Positions 53,092 to 61,860 of a DNA stretch of 64,000 nucleotides are shown in pieces. The translations under genes and the position numbers were made by a program. The first letter of the stretch is position 1, and the number at the start of each line of letters is the position of its first letter. The stretch comes from Novispirillum itersonii subsp. itersonii ATCC 12639 (GTDB lineage: Bacteria > Pseudomonadota > Alphaproteobacteria > Rhodospirillales > Rhodospirillaceae), in NCBI RefSeq assembly GCF_000381985.1, contig NZ_KB907346.1, forward strand, positions 62,001-126,000, read 5' to 3'. The notes under the pieces were generated by a model. The model did not search any database and was not told where the DNA came from. It saw nothing but the letters and a program-made list of their open reading frames with translations.

Positions 53092-55938
53092 TCAAACCTC
53101 TCTTCCCAGGCGCTGGTAACGCCGCTCAAAGGCTTCTTCGCCGCCTTCCATCACCTGGCAGACTTCGCGGCGCATGGCCTGATCCTGCAAAGAGCCGGTT
53201 TGCTTCACGTGGCACTGGTGGTTGAAGTCCAGTACGTGGATCAACTCCGCATCGCCATTGACCACGATGTTGGGGTTGTGGGTCACGATGATGAGCTGAC
53301 GGCGCAGTTTGTTGCTGCGGATCTGCTGCACAACCAGTCCGTAGATCAGGTGGTTATCCAGGTCATCTTCTGGCTGGTCGAGCACCAGTGGCTCGTTGCC
53401 ATGCGCCAGCAGGAAGGCCAGCATGGCCGCCGCACGCTGCCCGGCGGAGGCCTGGCCGATGGACTGAAAGTCCCGCCCGTCACCTTTACGGCTGTACTCC
53501 ACCTGCAAACCGTCTTCAGGGAACCAGCACAGGATGTGATCGATGAATTCCGGGCGCTTGTCGGCTTCCGCTTTCAGGAATTTATTGAACCAGCCGCCAA
53601 ACTCCGCCTGCCCGCGACCGGCTTGCGACAGGCGTTTCTTCTGCGTCAATAGCGCCTGCTCGAAGGCCGCCGTATCCCATACGCCCGGCTGCTCGACCAG
53701 ATCAACCGTGCCCAGCAGATCGGCCACAAGCCCTTTGGGGGATGCCCCCTCTTGCTCCTGATACAGGTCGTCCACGTACTTGCCTTCTGCGGCCCCAAGC
53801 ACCTCCCGCAAGGAGCGCTCGATGCCCTGTGCGTCCCGGCTGTACGGGATCAGCTCGATGCGCACAAAGGGATTGCCTTGCAGCGTTGCCTGCAGAAATG
53901 CGCTCCGTTGGGCGCTGATGGCGCGGCGGGCGGATTGCACCTGTTCCAGCAACGACTTGGCCTTCTCGCGCAACTCGGTGTGCTGCTTCTGCAAGGCTTC
54001 CAGCTTCTTCAGCTCGATTTCCAGGCGCTGCTTTTCTTGCACCAGACGACCGTACTCGCTGGGGTCGCTGACGCCTTGTTGCTGCAAGTCGGCCTTGAGC
54101 TGCTCGTAAGCCATCTTGGCCGCGTCGATCCGCGCAAACCAGGGCGAAGCCTCCAGCTCACCTCTCAGGACTTGCCCACGCTCCTGCAGCACGTTTGCCG
54201 CGCGCTCGACATCCTGCTGCGCCTTGGCGATGGCGGCGTGCAGCGCCTGGACAATGCCCAGTGCCGGGCCGTCTTCGGCGGTATCGAATAAGCCTTCCGG
54301 CAAGTCTTCCGCCAACAGATCGTCGGCAAGCGCTTTCAAACGGGTTGCCAGTTCGGCGGAGGCGTCGAACTGGCGCTCCAGCTCTCGGCTTTGCCGGTTG
54401 GTGCGCTGATAGTTTTTCAGCAGGGCGGCATGATCGGCGCCCTCGAAGCGGGCCAGCTTGCGCTGAATATCTTGCAGGGTCAGCGTCAACGCTTCACGCC
54501 CTTGCAGCTTGCCGTCCAGCTCGCGCATTTGCGCCCGTACGGCCAGGAAGGCACGCTTGGCTTCCTCGAAAGCGGCTTGCTGCGATTGCGTGCCCGCCGC
54601 ATCGTCAATCACCTTGAGCAGCGCCTGCTGGCTGTCACCGGCCAGCGCGGCGATCTGCCCCTGGCTGAACAGGCGCACCGGAAAGCGTTGCTCGGTGACG
54701 GCCTGACTGGCCGAAGGCTTGAAACTGCCCGTAGCGGCGTCCCATTCCTCCACTGCATGGCCTTGGCCATCCTGCCGCCAGATCAGGCGATAGGGCATGC
54801 CATCGCGCTGCACTTGCACGCAGAGGCTGGTTTCCGCCCGCAGTCCGCCTTCGTCATTGCGGCCCCTGGCAACCTGATTGAAACGCTTGAAGGTCTGCCC
54901 GGCTTCCGAGCTGAGCGACAGCTCCTTCTCACGGCGATAGGCCAGGCGCAGGGCATGCACAACGGTCGATTTGCCGGTCCCACGACCGCCGATCAGAGCA
55001 TTGAAGTACGGATTGAGCGGCAAGCTGGCAGACGTTCTACCGCGCCCCATGTAACGTGCGTCGCGGATTTCTATCGATTCGATGAAATGCTCGGGCGTAT
55101 TGAACGGCGCAAAGCCGTTGCTCTCATCGCTGCGCTTGACCGACACCTCCTGCCCATCGAGCAAGGCAAGGCGCAAGCCTTCCAAGCTGGGTTTGGCCAT
55201 CTTGATCCAGGTGTAGCGCGAACCTGGAACTGCCGTACCTTGGAAGCTGTGACAATCGCTGCCCGCCACGCTGGCAAAGCGCAGTTTCAGTTCATCCAGA
55301 ACCATCGGCACGGGACTGGAGAATGCGGTCCACTCCAGCGCCAGGATGCCGGGCTCCTGCAAGACCGCCTTAACCGTATTGGCATCCATCATGCATTTAC
55401 GCGTACCAGGCTCAACCTGTAGCAGCCCCTTGTCGCCTTCGACGTGTGCCGGAATGGCCAGGCCGCCCGCCGCCAGAATGCGCTCCACCACTTGGGCGGC
55501 GCCGATGCGGGTGACGCCATCGCTGTCGCCGCGCGTGCCTTGGTAGTCCACCCTTGCCAGCAGATCGCTGATGGTCTGACTGGTGGCGGACGGGTCGAAG
55601 ATTGCGAGCAGATGAAAGCCGCCTTGCACCGAGATTTCTACCCCTGGGAACAGGTGTAGCTCACGGAACCCGTCAGGTGGCGTGCCGGCGTCGGCCTCGC
55701 GCTTCATCTGCGCATAGGCCGCCTTGAGCGAGTCGATCCACTCGCCGGTGTTGTGATCGGTAACGGCTACGCAGTCGATCCCGGCGGCCATGTACTTGAG
55801 CAGCCATTTTTGCGGTGTCAGCTCAACGGGCGTGCCGATGGCAGCCTGCCAGGCGCTCGTGTCCTTGGAGGCCGGCGTGTGGGTATGGAAATCGAACTTC
55901 CACCAGCGTGCGCCGGGGTAAGGCCAGGGTTGGCTCAT
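53092..55938 (-). CDS. TrlF-like PHP domain plus SMC-type ATPase
   Basis: A 948-aa two-part protein. The N-terminal PHP phosphoesterase (FDFHTHTPASKDTS, then AVTDHNTGEWIDS and AGSDCHS) has the metal-binding His residues. The ATPase has Walker A IGGRGTGKSTVVHAL near residue 314, long coiled coils to about 700, the signature-like ASAGQRAAAML, and Walker B PLVLDQPEDDLDN. This matches the TrlF-like PHP-ATPase family, likely acting on DNA or RNA ends. It starts 22 bp after the HEPN gene. No known trigger can be assigned. Confidence 0.88.
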   Translation of the reverse strand: MSQPWPYPGARWWKFDFHTHTPASKDTSAWQAAIGTPVELTPQKWLLKYMAAGIDCVAVTDHNTGEWIDSLKAAYAQMKREADAGTPPDGFRELHLFPGVEISVQGGFHLLAIFDPSATSQTISDLLARVDYQGTRGDSDGVTRIGAAQVVERILAAGGLAIPAHVEGDKGLLQVEPGTRKCMMDANTVKAVLQEPGILALEWTAFSSPVPMVLDELKLRFASVAGSDCHSFQGTAVPGSRYTWIKMAKPSLEGLRLALLDGQEVSVKRSDESNGFAPFNTPEHFIESIEIRDARYMGRGRTSASLPLNPYFNALIGGRGTGKSTVVHALRLAYRREKELSLSSEAGQTFKRFNQVARGRNDEGGLRAETSLCVQVQRDGMPYRLIWRQDGQGHAVEEWDAATGSFKPSASQAVTEQRFPVRLFSQGQIAALAGDSQQALLKVIDDAAGTQSQQAAFEEAKRAFLAVRAQMRELDGKLQGREALTLTLQDIQRKLARFEGADHAALLKNYQRTNRQSRELERQFDASAELATRLKALADDLLAEDLPEGLFDTAEDGPALGIVQALHAAIAKAQQDVERAANVLQERGQVLRGELEASPWFARIDAAKMAYEQLKADLQQQGVSDPSEYGRLVQEKQRLEIELKKLEALQKQHTELREKAKSLLEQVQSARRAISAQRSAFLQATLQGNPFVRIELIPYSRDAQGIERSLREVLGAAEGKYVDDLYQEQEGASPKGLVADLLGTVDLVEQPGVWDTAAFEQALLTQKKRLSQAGRGQAEFGGWFNKFLKAEADKRPEFIDHILCWFPEDGLQVEYSRKGDGRDFQSIGQASAGQRAAAMLAFLLAHGNEPLVLDQPEDDLDNHLIYGLVVQQIRSNKLRRQLIIVTHNPNIVVNGDAELIHVLDFNHQCHVKQTGSLQDQAMRREVCQVMEGGEEAFERRYQRLGREV

Positions 55939-55960
55939 GTTCTTCTCCTGATTGCGGCCA

Positions 55961-56677
55961 TCATTCCTCCGCCTTGGTTTGAAGCACCTGCATCAGCGCC
56001 TGAATCTCGCCCCGGAACGGGCTGGCGTCGAATTCGCTCAGGTCACAGGCAAGGCAGGCCTCGATGTCCTTGCGCGACAGGTAGTGCTTGTGCAGGAAGT
56101 TCATCTCCACATGAACGTCACTGTCAGCGATCTCGCGCTCGTCCGGGTTGGCGCTGTCGTGCAGGAACTGCAACAGACAAGCATGCAGCACACTCGGCAT
56201 ATGGTTCTGGATGCCCCGTATCTGCTGCATGACTTCTTCGATGCGCTGGTTTGCCGTTGCCTGATCGCTGAAGAAGATGTTGCCGTTGGGATGTGCAATC
56301 TCATTTCGCTGATCCACTAGTTTCTGAAACTTGCCGATATGCTGGTTCTCGCAACCGGCCAAGCGCAGGAATTTGAAGATGCTGCGCTCATTGACTTCGC
56401 TGAAGGTAAAGGGCGAGCTGGCGGTCAGCAGCTCCTTTTCCTTTTGCTGGAACAGCACCGCATGGGTGAAGGCTTCCGGCTTGGCCTGCTTGATCTGCCA
56501 CACCGAGAAATACACGTAGCTCATGTAGAGCATATGGAAAGCAAGGATGGCGAACTGATACTTGCCCGCCACATAGTTGCTCTCGAAGGCTTCCCAGACA
56601 AAGCGGATGTATTCACCTTCGCCTGCCGATGGATAGGCCAGCGGCAGGTAATCGTGGATTTCTAGCGCGGCATCCAT
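55961..56677 (-). CDS. HEPN-motif protein (candidate RNase)
   Basis: A 238-aa mostly helical protein. It contains R124-N-E-I-A-H129, matching the catalytic Rx4-6H motif of HEPN ribonucleases that act in toxin and abortive-infection systems. It is followed by PNGNIFFSD. I do not recognise the exact family, so RNase activity is inferred from the motif. It starts 2 bp after the HsdMS stop and 22 bp before TrlF, placing it inside the restriction operon, as PrrC and RloC are. Confidence 0.7.
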   Translation of the reverse strand: MDAALEIHDYLPLAYPSAGEGEYIRFVWEAFESNYVAGKYQFAILAFHMLYMSYVYFSVWQIKQAKPEAFTHAVLFQQKEKELLTASSPFTFSEVNERSIFKFLRLAGCENQHIGKFQKLVDQRNEIAHPNGNIFFSDQATANQRIEEVMQQIRGIQNHMPSVLHACLLQFLHDSANPDEREIADSDVHVEMNFLHKHYLSRKDIEACLACDLSEFDASPFRGEIQALMQVLQTKAEE

Positions 56678-56679
56678 GT

Positions 56680-58611
56680 TCAGCCCACCCAGATTTTATT
56701 AATGGACAATTTAATGTCTTGTTCTCGCTCAGAGATTTCCTGTTTTAACTCTTCAATGCGTCGTTGATGCCCTTCAATATCCAAAACGATCTGACGTTGA
56801 GCATCGATGGGCGGTATTGGAATTTCGATACTTGAAAGTGCACTCTTAGAAAACTCCTTGAAGGTGCCACCAGTTGCCAGTGCCTCCAGCCTCGGCGTTA
56901 GAAATTTCATCATGTATGCCACGAATTCAGGCAGAACACGGCTGTGATCCTGAATCACGATGTTCTTGAAGCCTTGATTGGTGGCTGTTGGAATGCGCGC
57001 AATTGCGACTCGACCAATCGTGGCACGGCTGGAAACTAGTACTGTGCCGACCGGCAACAGCTTGGCTGATGAGTTTTTTAATCCTTCTTCGCTGATAGTG
57101 CGCTCGGTGCAAGTAAGCTGAGTGATGAAGTCTGATTGCGGAAGATCTACGAGCGTTGCCCACGGCACTCCACCGCTCCAATAAGTCGGTTCATCTGATT
57201 TTGGTGTGCCGCCGCTTTCGATTCGAAATAGTGTTTGATCCCCAAGAGACACCATCGGCCAGTGCTTTGATTGGTCCCCCTCCAGCCGATATCGATCACC
57301 ACTGAAACTCCAGTCGGCGCTTTCTGCGATCTGTGCTCTGCTCACGCAGTGCGCCAGCTCGTTTCCTTCGAAGGCATCAGGAGCAGCGAAGAAGCTTTTC
57401 AACTTCTTCTCAGCAAGGGGCAAATCGTCTTGATCGATAGGCCGGCGCTGAGCTCCCAATGCGAAGCCATCATTGCCGACCTTCACAAACAACACCTTGT
57501 CGGTCTGCTTGGCCAGTCGTTTGTCCAGAATCAGGATGGAGGTCTTGACGCCGCTGTAGGGCTGGAACACGCCAGCCGGCAACGAGACGACCGCCACCAG
57601 CGAGTTCTGTACCAGCAGCTTGCGCAGTGCCTTGTAAGCGGTGCCGCTCTGGAAAATGATGCCTTCCGGCACGATGATGCCGGCCCGGCCGTTGGGGCTC
57701 AGGTGCTCGTGGATGTAGTCAACGAACAGTACTTCGGAGCGGGTGGCTTGAATGGAAAAACGCTTGTGCGGTTTTATGCCGCCCTTCGGTGACATAAATG
57801 GCGGATTGGCGAGGATCACATCCGCGTGTTCATTCCACTTATCTTCGCTGGTGAGCGTGTCGTATTCGTCCACGTGCGGGTCACTGAAGCCATGCAGGTA
57901 GAGGTTCACCAGCGACAGACGCACCATGTCCGGTGAAATGTCATAACCATGGATGTTTGCGGCCAGCTTGTTGCGCTCGTCCGGCGTCAGCTTGTCGCCC
58001 GGCTTGTGCGCTTTGTTCTGGTCCAGGATGTATTTCCAGGCCGAGATCAGAAAGCCTGCCGTACCGCAGGCGGGATCGAGGATGCGCTCGTGCTTCTGCG
58101 GGTTGATGACCCGGACGATGAAATCAATGATGTGCCTAGGCGTGCGGAACTGGCCCGCATCGCCCTGGCTGCCCAGCACAGATAGAAGGTATTCGAAAGC
58201 GTCGCCCAGTCGCTCGGAATGATCGTAGGAAAAGCCGTCGATCTCTTTCAAAAACGCTTTTAGCGTTTCCGGATCGCGGTAAGGCAGGTAGGCGTTCTTG
58301 AAGATGTCGCGGAACAACGCCGGCAGGTGCGTGTTCTCGGTCATCTTGCCAATGGCCTCGGAGTAAAGGTTCAGCGTGTCCTGGCCGCCCATGCTGGGCG
58401 CCAGCAGTTTGCTCCAGCTGTACTTCTCGAAGCCGTTGACGAAGAAGCTGCGCTTGCCGCCGAACTCTTCGGACTGGGCATCCATGTCGTCCATGAACTT
58501 GTAGATCAGCGCGATCGTGATCTGCTCGACCTGGCTCTTGGGGTCAGGCACCTTGCCGACGAGGATGTCGCGGCAGGAGTCGATTCGGCGTTTGGTGTCG
58601 GTATCCAGCAT
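56680..58611 (-). CDS. hsdMS-like: Type I restriction-modification HsdM-HsdS fusion
   Basis: A 643-aa fusion. The N-terminal ~440 residues are an HsdM N6-adenine methyltransferase with the SAM motif DPACGTAGFLISAW near residue 178 and the catalytic NPPF (ILANPPFMSPKGG) near 266. The C-terminal ~190 residues are one HsdS target-recognition domain plus an end helix (LDIEGHQRRIEELKQEISER). A single TRD would recognise a half-site; two copies may pair for a bipartite target. Start at 58611 is chosen for MLDTDTKRRIDSCRD; the longer frame is not supported. 44 bp from hsdR. Confidence 0.92.
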   Translation of the reverse strand: MLDTDTKRRIDSCRDILVGKVPDPKSQVEQITIALIYKFMDDMDAQSEEFGGKRSFFVNGFEKYSWSKLLAPSMGGQDTLNLYSEAIGKMTENTHLPALFRDIFKNAYLPYRDPETLKAFLKEIDGFSYDHSERLGDAFEYLLSVLGSQGDAGQFRTPRHIIDFIVRVINPQKHERILDPACGTAGFLISAWKYILDQNKAHKPGDKLTPDERNKLAANIHGYDISPDMVRLSLVNLYLHGFSDPHVDEYDTLTSEDKWNEHADVILANPPFMSPKGGIKPHKRFSIQATRSEVLFVDYIHEHLSPNGRAGIIVPEGIIFQSGTAYKALRKLLVQNSLVAVVSLPAGVFQPYSGVKTSILILDKRLAKQTDKVLFVKVGNDGFALGAQRRPIDQDDLPLAEKKLKSFFAAPDAFEGNELAHCVSRAQIAESADWSFSGDRYRLEGDQSKHWPMVSLGDQTLFRIESGGTPKSDEPTYWSGGVPWATLVDLPQSDFITQLTCTERTISEEGLKNSSAKLLPVGTVLVSSRATIGRVAIARIPTATNQGFKNIVIQDHSRVLPEFVAYMMKFLTPRLEALATGGTFKEFSKSALSSIEIPIPPIDAQRQIVLDIEGHQRRIEELKQEISEREQDIKLSINKIWVG

Positions 58612-58655
58612 GGTGTTGTTCTTCTCGTTCGGCCGCTTGGGCGGCCTTGAATGAC

Positions 58656-61205
58656 TTACATGAATTGGTTGAGCGGTACGTAGTCTTTGACGTACTCGGG
58701 AATACCTTCGCGCCACTCGGGCGGCACGGCGCGCAGGTCGCCCACGCCAAAGGCCGGGTTCACGTTCAGCTCGCCGAAGCGCTTGTCGTCGATGATCGCG
58801 CGCAGGGCTGCGTCAGTGGCATACGCCTTGAAGAAGTACTTCATCGCCAGCACAGCGATGCCCTGGTCTTCGGCCAGCTTGCTCTGGTTGGCGAGCAGGA
58901 ACTCCTGGAATTCATCCTCCAGCAGCTCATCCTTGCTCTTGAAGTACGGGATCAGGCCGAAAATCTTCTGCAGGATTTCCTTCAGGCTCAGCCGTCGATC
59001 CACCCCGGCGGCACGGCGCAGCTTCTCCAGGTTGAAGTACTCGTTGGGTTTGTCGAACAGCTGGCTGGTCACGTAGTCAATGGCCTGCTCCCACTGCTCG
59101 TTTTCAACCTGCTGCTGCAGCATCGGGTCGGCTTTGACCTGATCCTCGAATTTCTCGAAGAACATCCGGTCGATCTTCATGCCTTCGTAGCCGATTTGCT
59201 GTTCGGCTACGTGGAAGATGGCATCGGCGCCCGTGTGCTCGTAGAGCCCGCCCGTCGGTGGTGGCGGCGCTTCACCCTGACCTTCTCCCTCGCTGCTGCG
59301 CGCCGGCAGCTTGAGCACTTCGTCGTAGTCGAACTTTTCCTCGAAGTATTCGCAGTTGGCGAAGAAATCGAAGAATTTGAAGCGGGCCTTTTCTGGCTCG
59401 TTGATCAACGGCTTCAAATTGTCATCGAACAGTTGTTCAAGGAAGTTGTGCTTGCGCGTGCCGCGTCCTTTGATCTGCACGAAATCTGACGGCGAGTACA
59501 CCGGGCGCATCAATGCCAGGTTCAAGATGTCCGGGCAGTCGTACCCGGTGGTCATCATGCCCACTGTCACGCACACGCGCGCCTTGCTGGTCTTGTACAG
59601 GGCATTGAAGTTGGCCGAACCCAGCAGGTTGTTGTTGGTGAAGTTGATGGTGTATTGCTGGGCATCGGATACGCTGGAGGTAACTTGTACCGCAAAGTCG
59701 GACTGGTATTTGCCGGGCCACAGCACATCAGCAAGCTCGTTCAGGATTTGCGTGAGCTTGGCGGCATGGTTCTGGCTGACGGCGAATACCAGGCCCTTGC
59801 CAAACTCGCCGGTCACTGGATCACGCAGACCGTTCTTGATGAAGGTCTGGCAAAAAAGCTCATTGGTCGCCTTGGAGAAAAACTTCTTCTCGAAGTCCTT
59901 GGAGACAAAGCTCTGTTCTTGCTGGCCGTCTTCACCGACGGGCGCCATCACGGCATAGCCCTGCTCGGATAGCAGCTTGGTGGTGATGTCGGTTCGTGCA
60001 TCAACCACCACAGGGTTGATCAGGAAGCCATCCTTGACGCCATCCAGCAGCGAATAACGGAAGGTCGGTTGTCCGGATTCGCAACCGAAGGTGCGGTAGG
60101 TGTCCAACAGCAGGCGGCGCTCCTGCTCGCGCGGGTCGCGGGTGGTAGGCTTGCTCGCGTCAAAGCTCTTGAGATAGTCGCGCGGCGTTGCGGTTAAGCC
60201 TAGCTTGTAGCCGACAAAATACTCGAAGACGGCGCGGGCATTGCCGCCAATGGAGCGGTGGGCTTCGTCCGAGATGACCAAGTCAAAGTCGGTGGGCGAG
60301 AACAGGCGCTTGTACTTGTTGTTGAACAACAGCGACTGCACCGTGGTGACCACGATCTCGGCTTTGCGCCAATCGTCACGGCGTTCTTTGTAGATGACTG
60401 TAGCGTAGTCGTTCTTCAGATAGTCCTTGAACGCCTTCGCTGCTTGATCCTCCAGCTCTAGTCGATCCACCAGGAACAGTACGCGGCGGGCGTTGCCCGT
60501 GCGAAGAAACAGCTTGATGACGGCAGCAGAGGTCAGGGTCTTGCCGGTGCCGGTCGCCATTTCGAACAGGAAGCGTGTCGAGCCTTCAGCCACTGCGTCC
60601 TGGATGGCATTGAGCGCCTTCTTCTGGTAGTCCCGTAGGAAGCGCAGCTTGTTCTTGGCGATGAAAGCCGGGCGCTCGTCCGCATTGAGCCAACCCGCTT
60701 CCCTCTCGTAGCCCGGCAGCTGGGTCTGGACGATGTAGTCGCGTCCGACGGCTTCGGTAATCAGGCGCCTCTGGTCAGGTTCGAACTTCCGGTAGCTCTT
60801 GAGTGAGTCCGGAGTCGGGAAAGCGGTGATGATGTGCGGGTTGCCCTGCTGTAAATCCCAGAAGTAGTGCAGATTGCCGTTCGAGAGGATCACGAAGCGG
60901 CAGTCGAGTGACTTTGCGTATTTACGCGCCTGCTCCTTGCCGACCAGCGGGTTTTTGTCTTCGGATTTGGCTTCCAGTACCACCAGCGGGAAGCTCTTTT
61001 CGTCCAGCAGCAGAAAATCGACGAAGCCGTTCTTGGTGGACTCGAAGTTCTCGCCCAGGTCATTGATCTGGGCCTGACTGAGCTTGACGTTGGGCTCCAG
61101 CGCTACGTTGGCCTTGCCCTTGCCGTCATCGAAGAAGCGCCAGCCAGCAGATTCCAGCAGTTTGTTGATCTTGATGCGCGCTTGCGCTTCCTTGGCATTC
61201 GCCAT
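58656..61205 (-). CDS. hsdR-like: Type I restriction endonuclease subunit R
   Basis: An 849-aa motor-nuclease. The N-terminal HSDR_N nuclease has FPLVVLEAKSEDKNPLVG near residue 73. The SF2 helicase has Walker A ATGTGKTLTSAAVI near 215 and DEAH-like ISDEAHRS, then motif VI in KGRGTRKHNF. The C-terminal helical domain binds the methylase. With HsdMS it forms the full R-M complex. The start follows the RHH stop by 2 bp. An early Lys/Asp-rich linker is normal. Confidence 0.95.
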   Translation of the reverse strand: MANAKEAQARIKINKLLESAGWRFFDDGKGKANVALEPNVKLSQAQINDLGENFESTKNGFVDFLLLDEKSFPLVVLEAKSEDKNPLVGKEQARKYAKSLDCRFVILSNGNLHYFWDLQQGNPHIITAFPTPDSLKSYRKFEPDQRRLITEAVGRDYIVQTQLPGYEREAGWLNADERPAFIAKNKLRFLRDYQKKALNAIQDAVAEGSTRFLFEMATGTGKTLTSAAVIKLFLRTGNARRVLFLVDRLELEDQAAKAFKDYLKNDYATVIYKERRDDWRKAEIVVTTVQSLLFNNKYKRLFSPTDFDLVISDEAHRSIGGNARAVFEYFVGYKLGLTATPRDYLKSFDASKPTTRDPREQERRLLLDTYRTFGCESGQPTFRYSLLDGVKDGFLINPVVVDARTDITTKLLSEQGYAVMAPVGEDGQQEQSFVSKDFEKKFFSKATNELFCQTFIKNGLRDPVTGEFGKGLVFAVSQNHAAKLTQILNELADVLWPGKYQSDFAVQVTSSVSDAQQYTINFTNNNLLGSANFNALYKTSKARVCVTVGMMTTGYDCPDILNLALMRPVYSPSDFVQIKGRGTRKHNFLEQLFDDNLKPLINEPEKARFKFFDFFANCEYFEEKFDYDEVLKLPARSSEGEGQGEAPPPPTGGLYEHTGADAIFHVAEQQIGYEGMKIDRMFFEKFEDQVKADPMLQQQVENEQWEQAIDYVTSQLFDKPNEYFNLEKLRRAAGVDRRLSLKEILQKIFGLIPYFKSKDELLEDEFQEFLLANQSKLAEDQGIAVLAMKYFFKAYATDAALRAIIDDKRFGELNVNPAFGVGDLRAVPPEWREGIPEYVKDYVPLNQFM

Positions 61206-61207
61206 CC

Positions 61208-61396
61208 TCAGACACCTCCCTTTACTGGCTCACCTTGAGGATCTGGTTTCAGGCCATGCGTACGAGCGTACTCCAACACCAGAATTTCGATCATTGAGGC
61301 CACCGAGCGACGCTCACGATCAGCCGCCAAGCGCAGAAGTTGCTTGATCTCAGCGGAGGTGCGGATGGATAGGGTTTCGTCCTTCAGGCGTGACAT
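61208..61396 (-). CDS. Ribbon-helix-helix (CopG-like) regulator
   Basis: A 62-aa protein beginning with a beta-strand TLSIRTSAEIKQLLRLAADR and followed by helix RRSVASMIEILVLEYA, the RHH fold. It is the first gene of the seven-gene unit, 2 bp before hsdR, and probably represses it. RHH proteins also act as antitoxins; no toxin partner is identified. Confidence 0.78.
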   Translation of the reverse strand: MSRLKDETLSIRTSAEIKQLLRLAADRERRSVASMIEILVLEYARTHGLKPDPQGEPVKGGV

Positions 61397-61468
61397 GGCA
61401 GCGTCTCGTCAGTGATGTCACGCAAATGTACTGCATTTTGCCCCACCTCGCCATGATTCTCTTCAGGG

Positions 61469-61480
61469 GTGAGCGTCCAG
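61469..61480 (+). repeat. Possible inner end sequence of the IS66-family element
   Basis: GTGAGCGTCCAG, oriented inward, resembles the GTAA-initiated terminal repeats of IS66 elements. The other end is outside the window, so pairing cannot be tested. Low confidence. Confidence 0.25.
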
Positions 61481-61537
61481 TTCGGCCACCTTGACCTGGT
61501 GACTCCGACCCGACTCACAGGCCAAGCGCGGCGGGAC

Positions 61538-61846
61538 TCAGATGAGCTGCGACCTCAATAAGACGAACTGCTGGAGCCCCTCGGTCGATTCGATGCCCCA
61601 GGGCAGCTCCGTGCTAACCGTCGCTAGGGTGCGTTCGGCATCGTCAGTCCATTCAGTTTGCAATTCGCAAGCGATGAAGCCTGGTCGAGGGTAGTCACTG
61701 TCGGACCAGAGGCATTCGCGGCTAACGACAGGTGCCTTCTCAATGAAGGTATGGACTTGCCCTTGTGCGTCAGACAGCGAGCACTCGACGAATCCCGGCT
61801 GGTGGTCGTCAACAAAGGCAGTTATCTGCACGGAGATGAAGCGCAT
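61538..61846 (-). CDS. Hypothetical protein, 102 aa, downstream of the transposase
   Basis: The start at 61846 (MRFISVQITAFVDDHQPGFV) gives a 102-aa acidic protein. Longer in-frame starts lie inside the transposase gene's end. It sits 14 bp past the IS66 transposase stop, so it may be an IS66 passenger gene. No family is recognised. Confidence 0.55.
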   Translation of the reverse strand: MRFISVQITAFVDDHQPGFVECSLSDAQGQVHTFIEKAPVVSRECLWSDSDYPRPGFIACELQTEWTDDAERTLATVSTELPWGIESTEGLQQFVLLRSQLI

Positions 61847-61860
61847 TTGGTTCCGATCCG

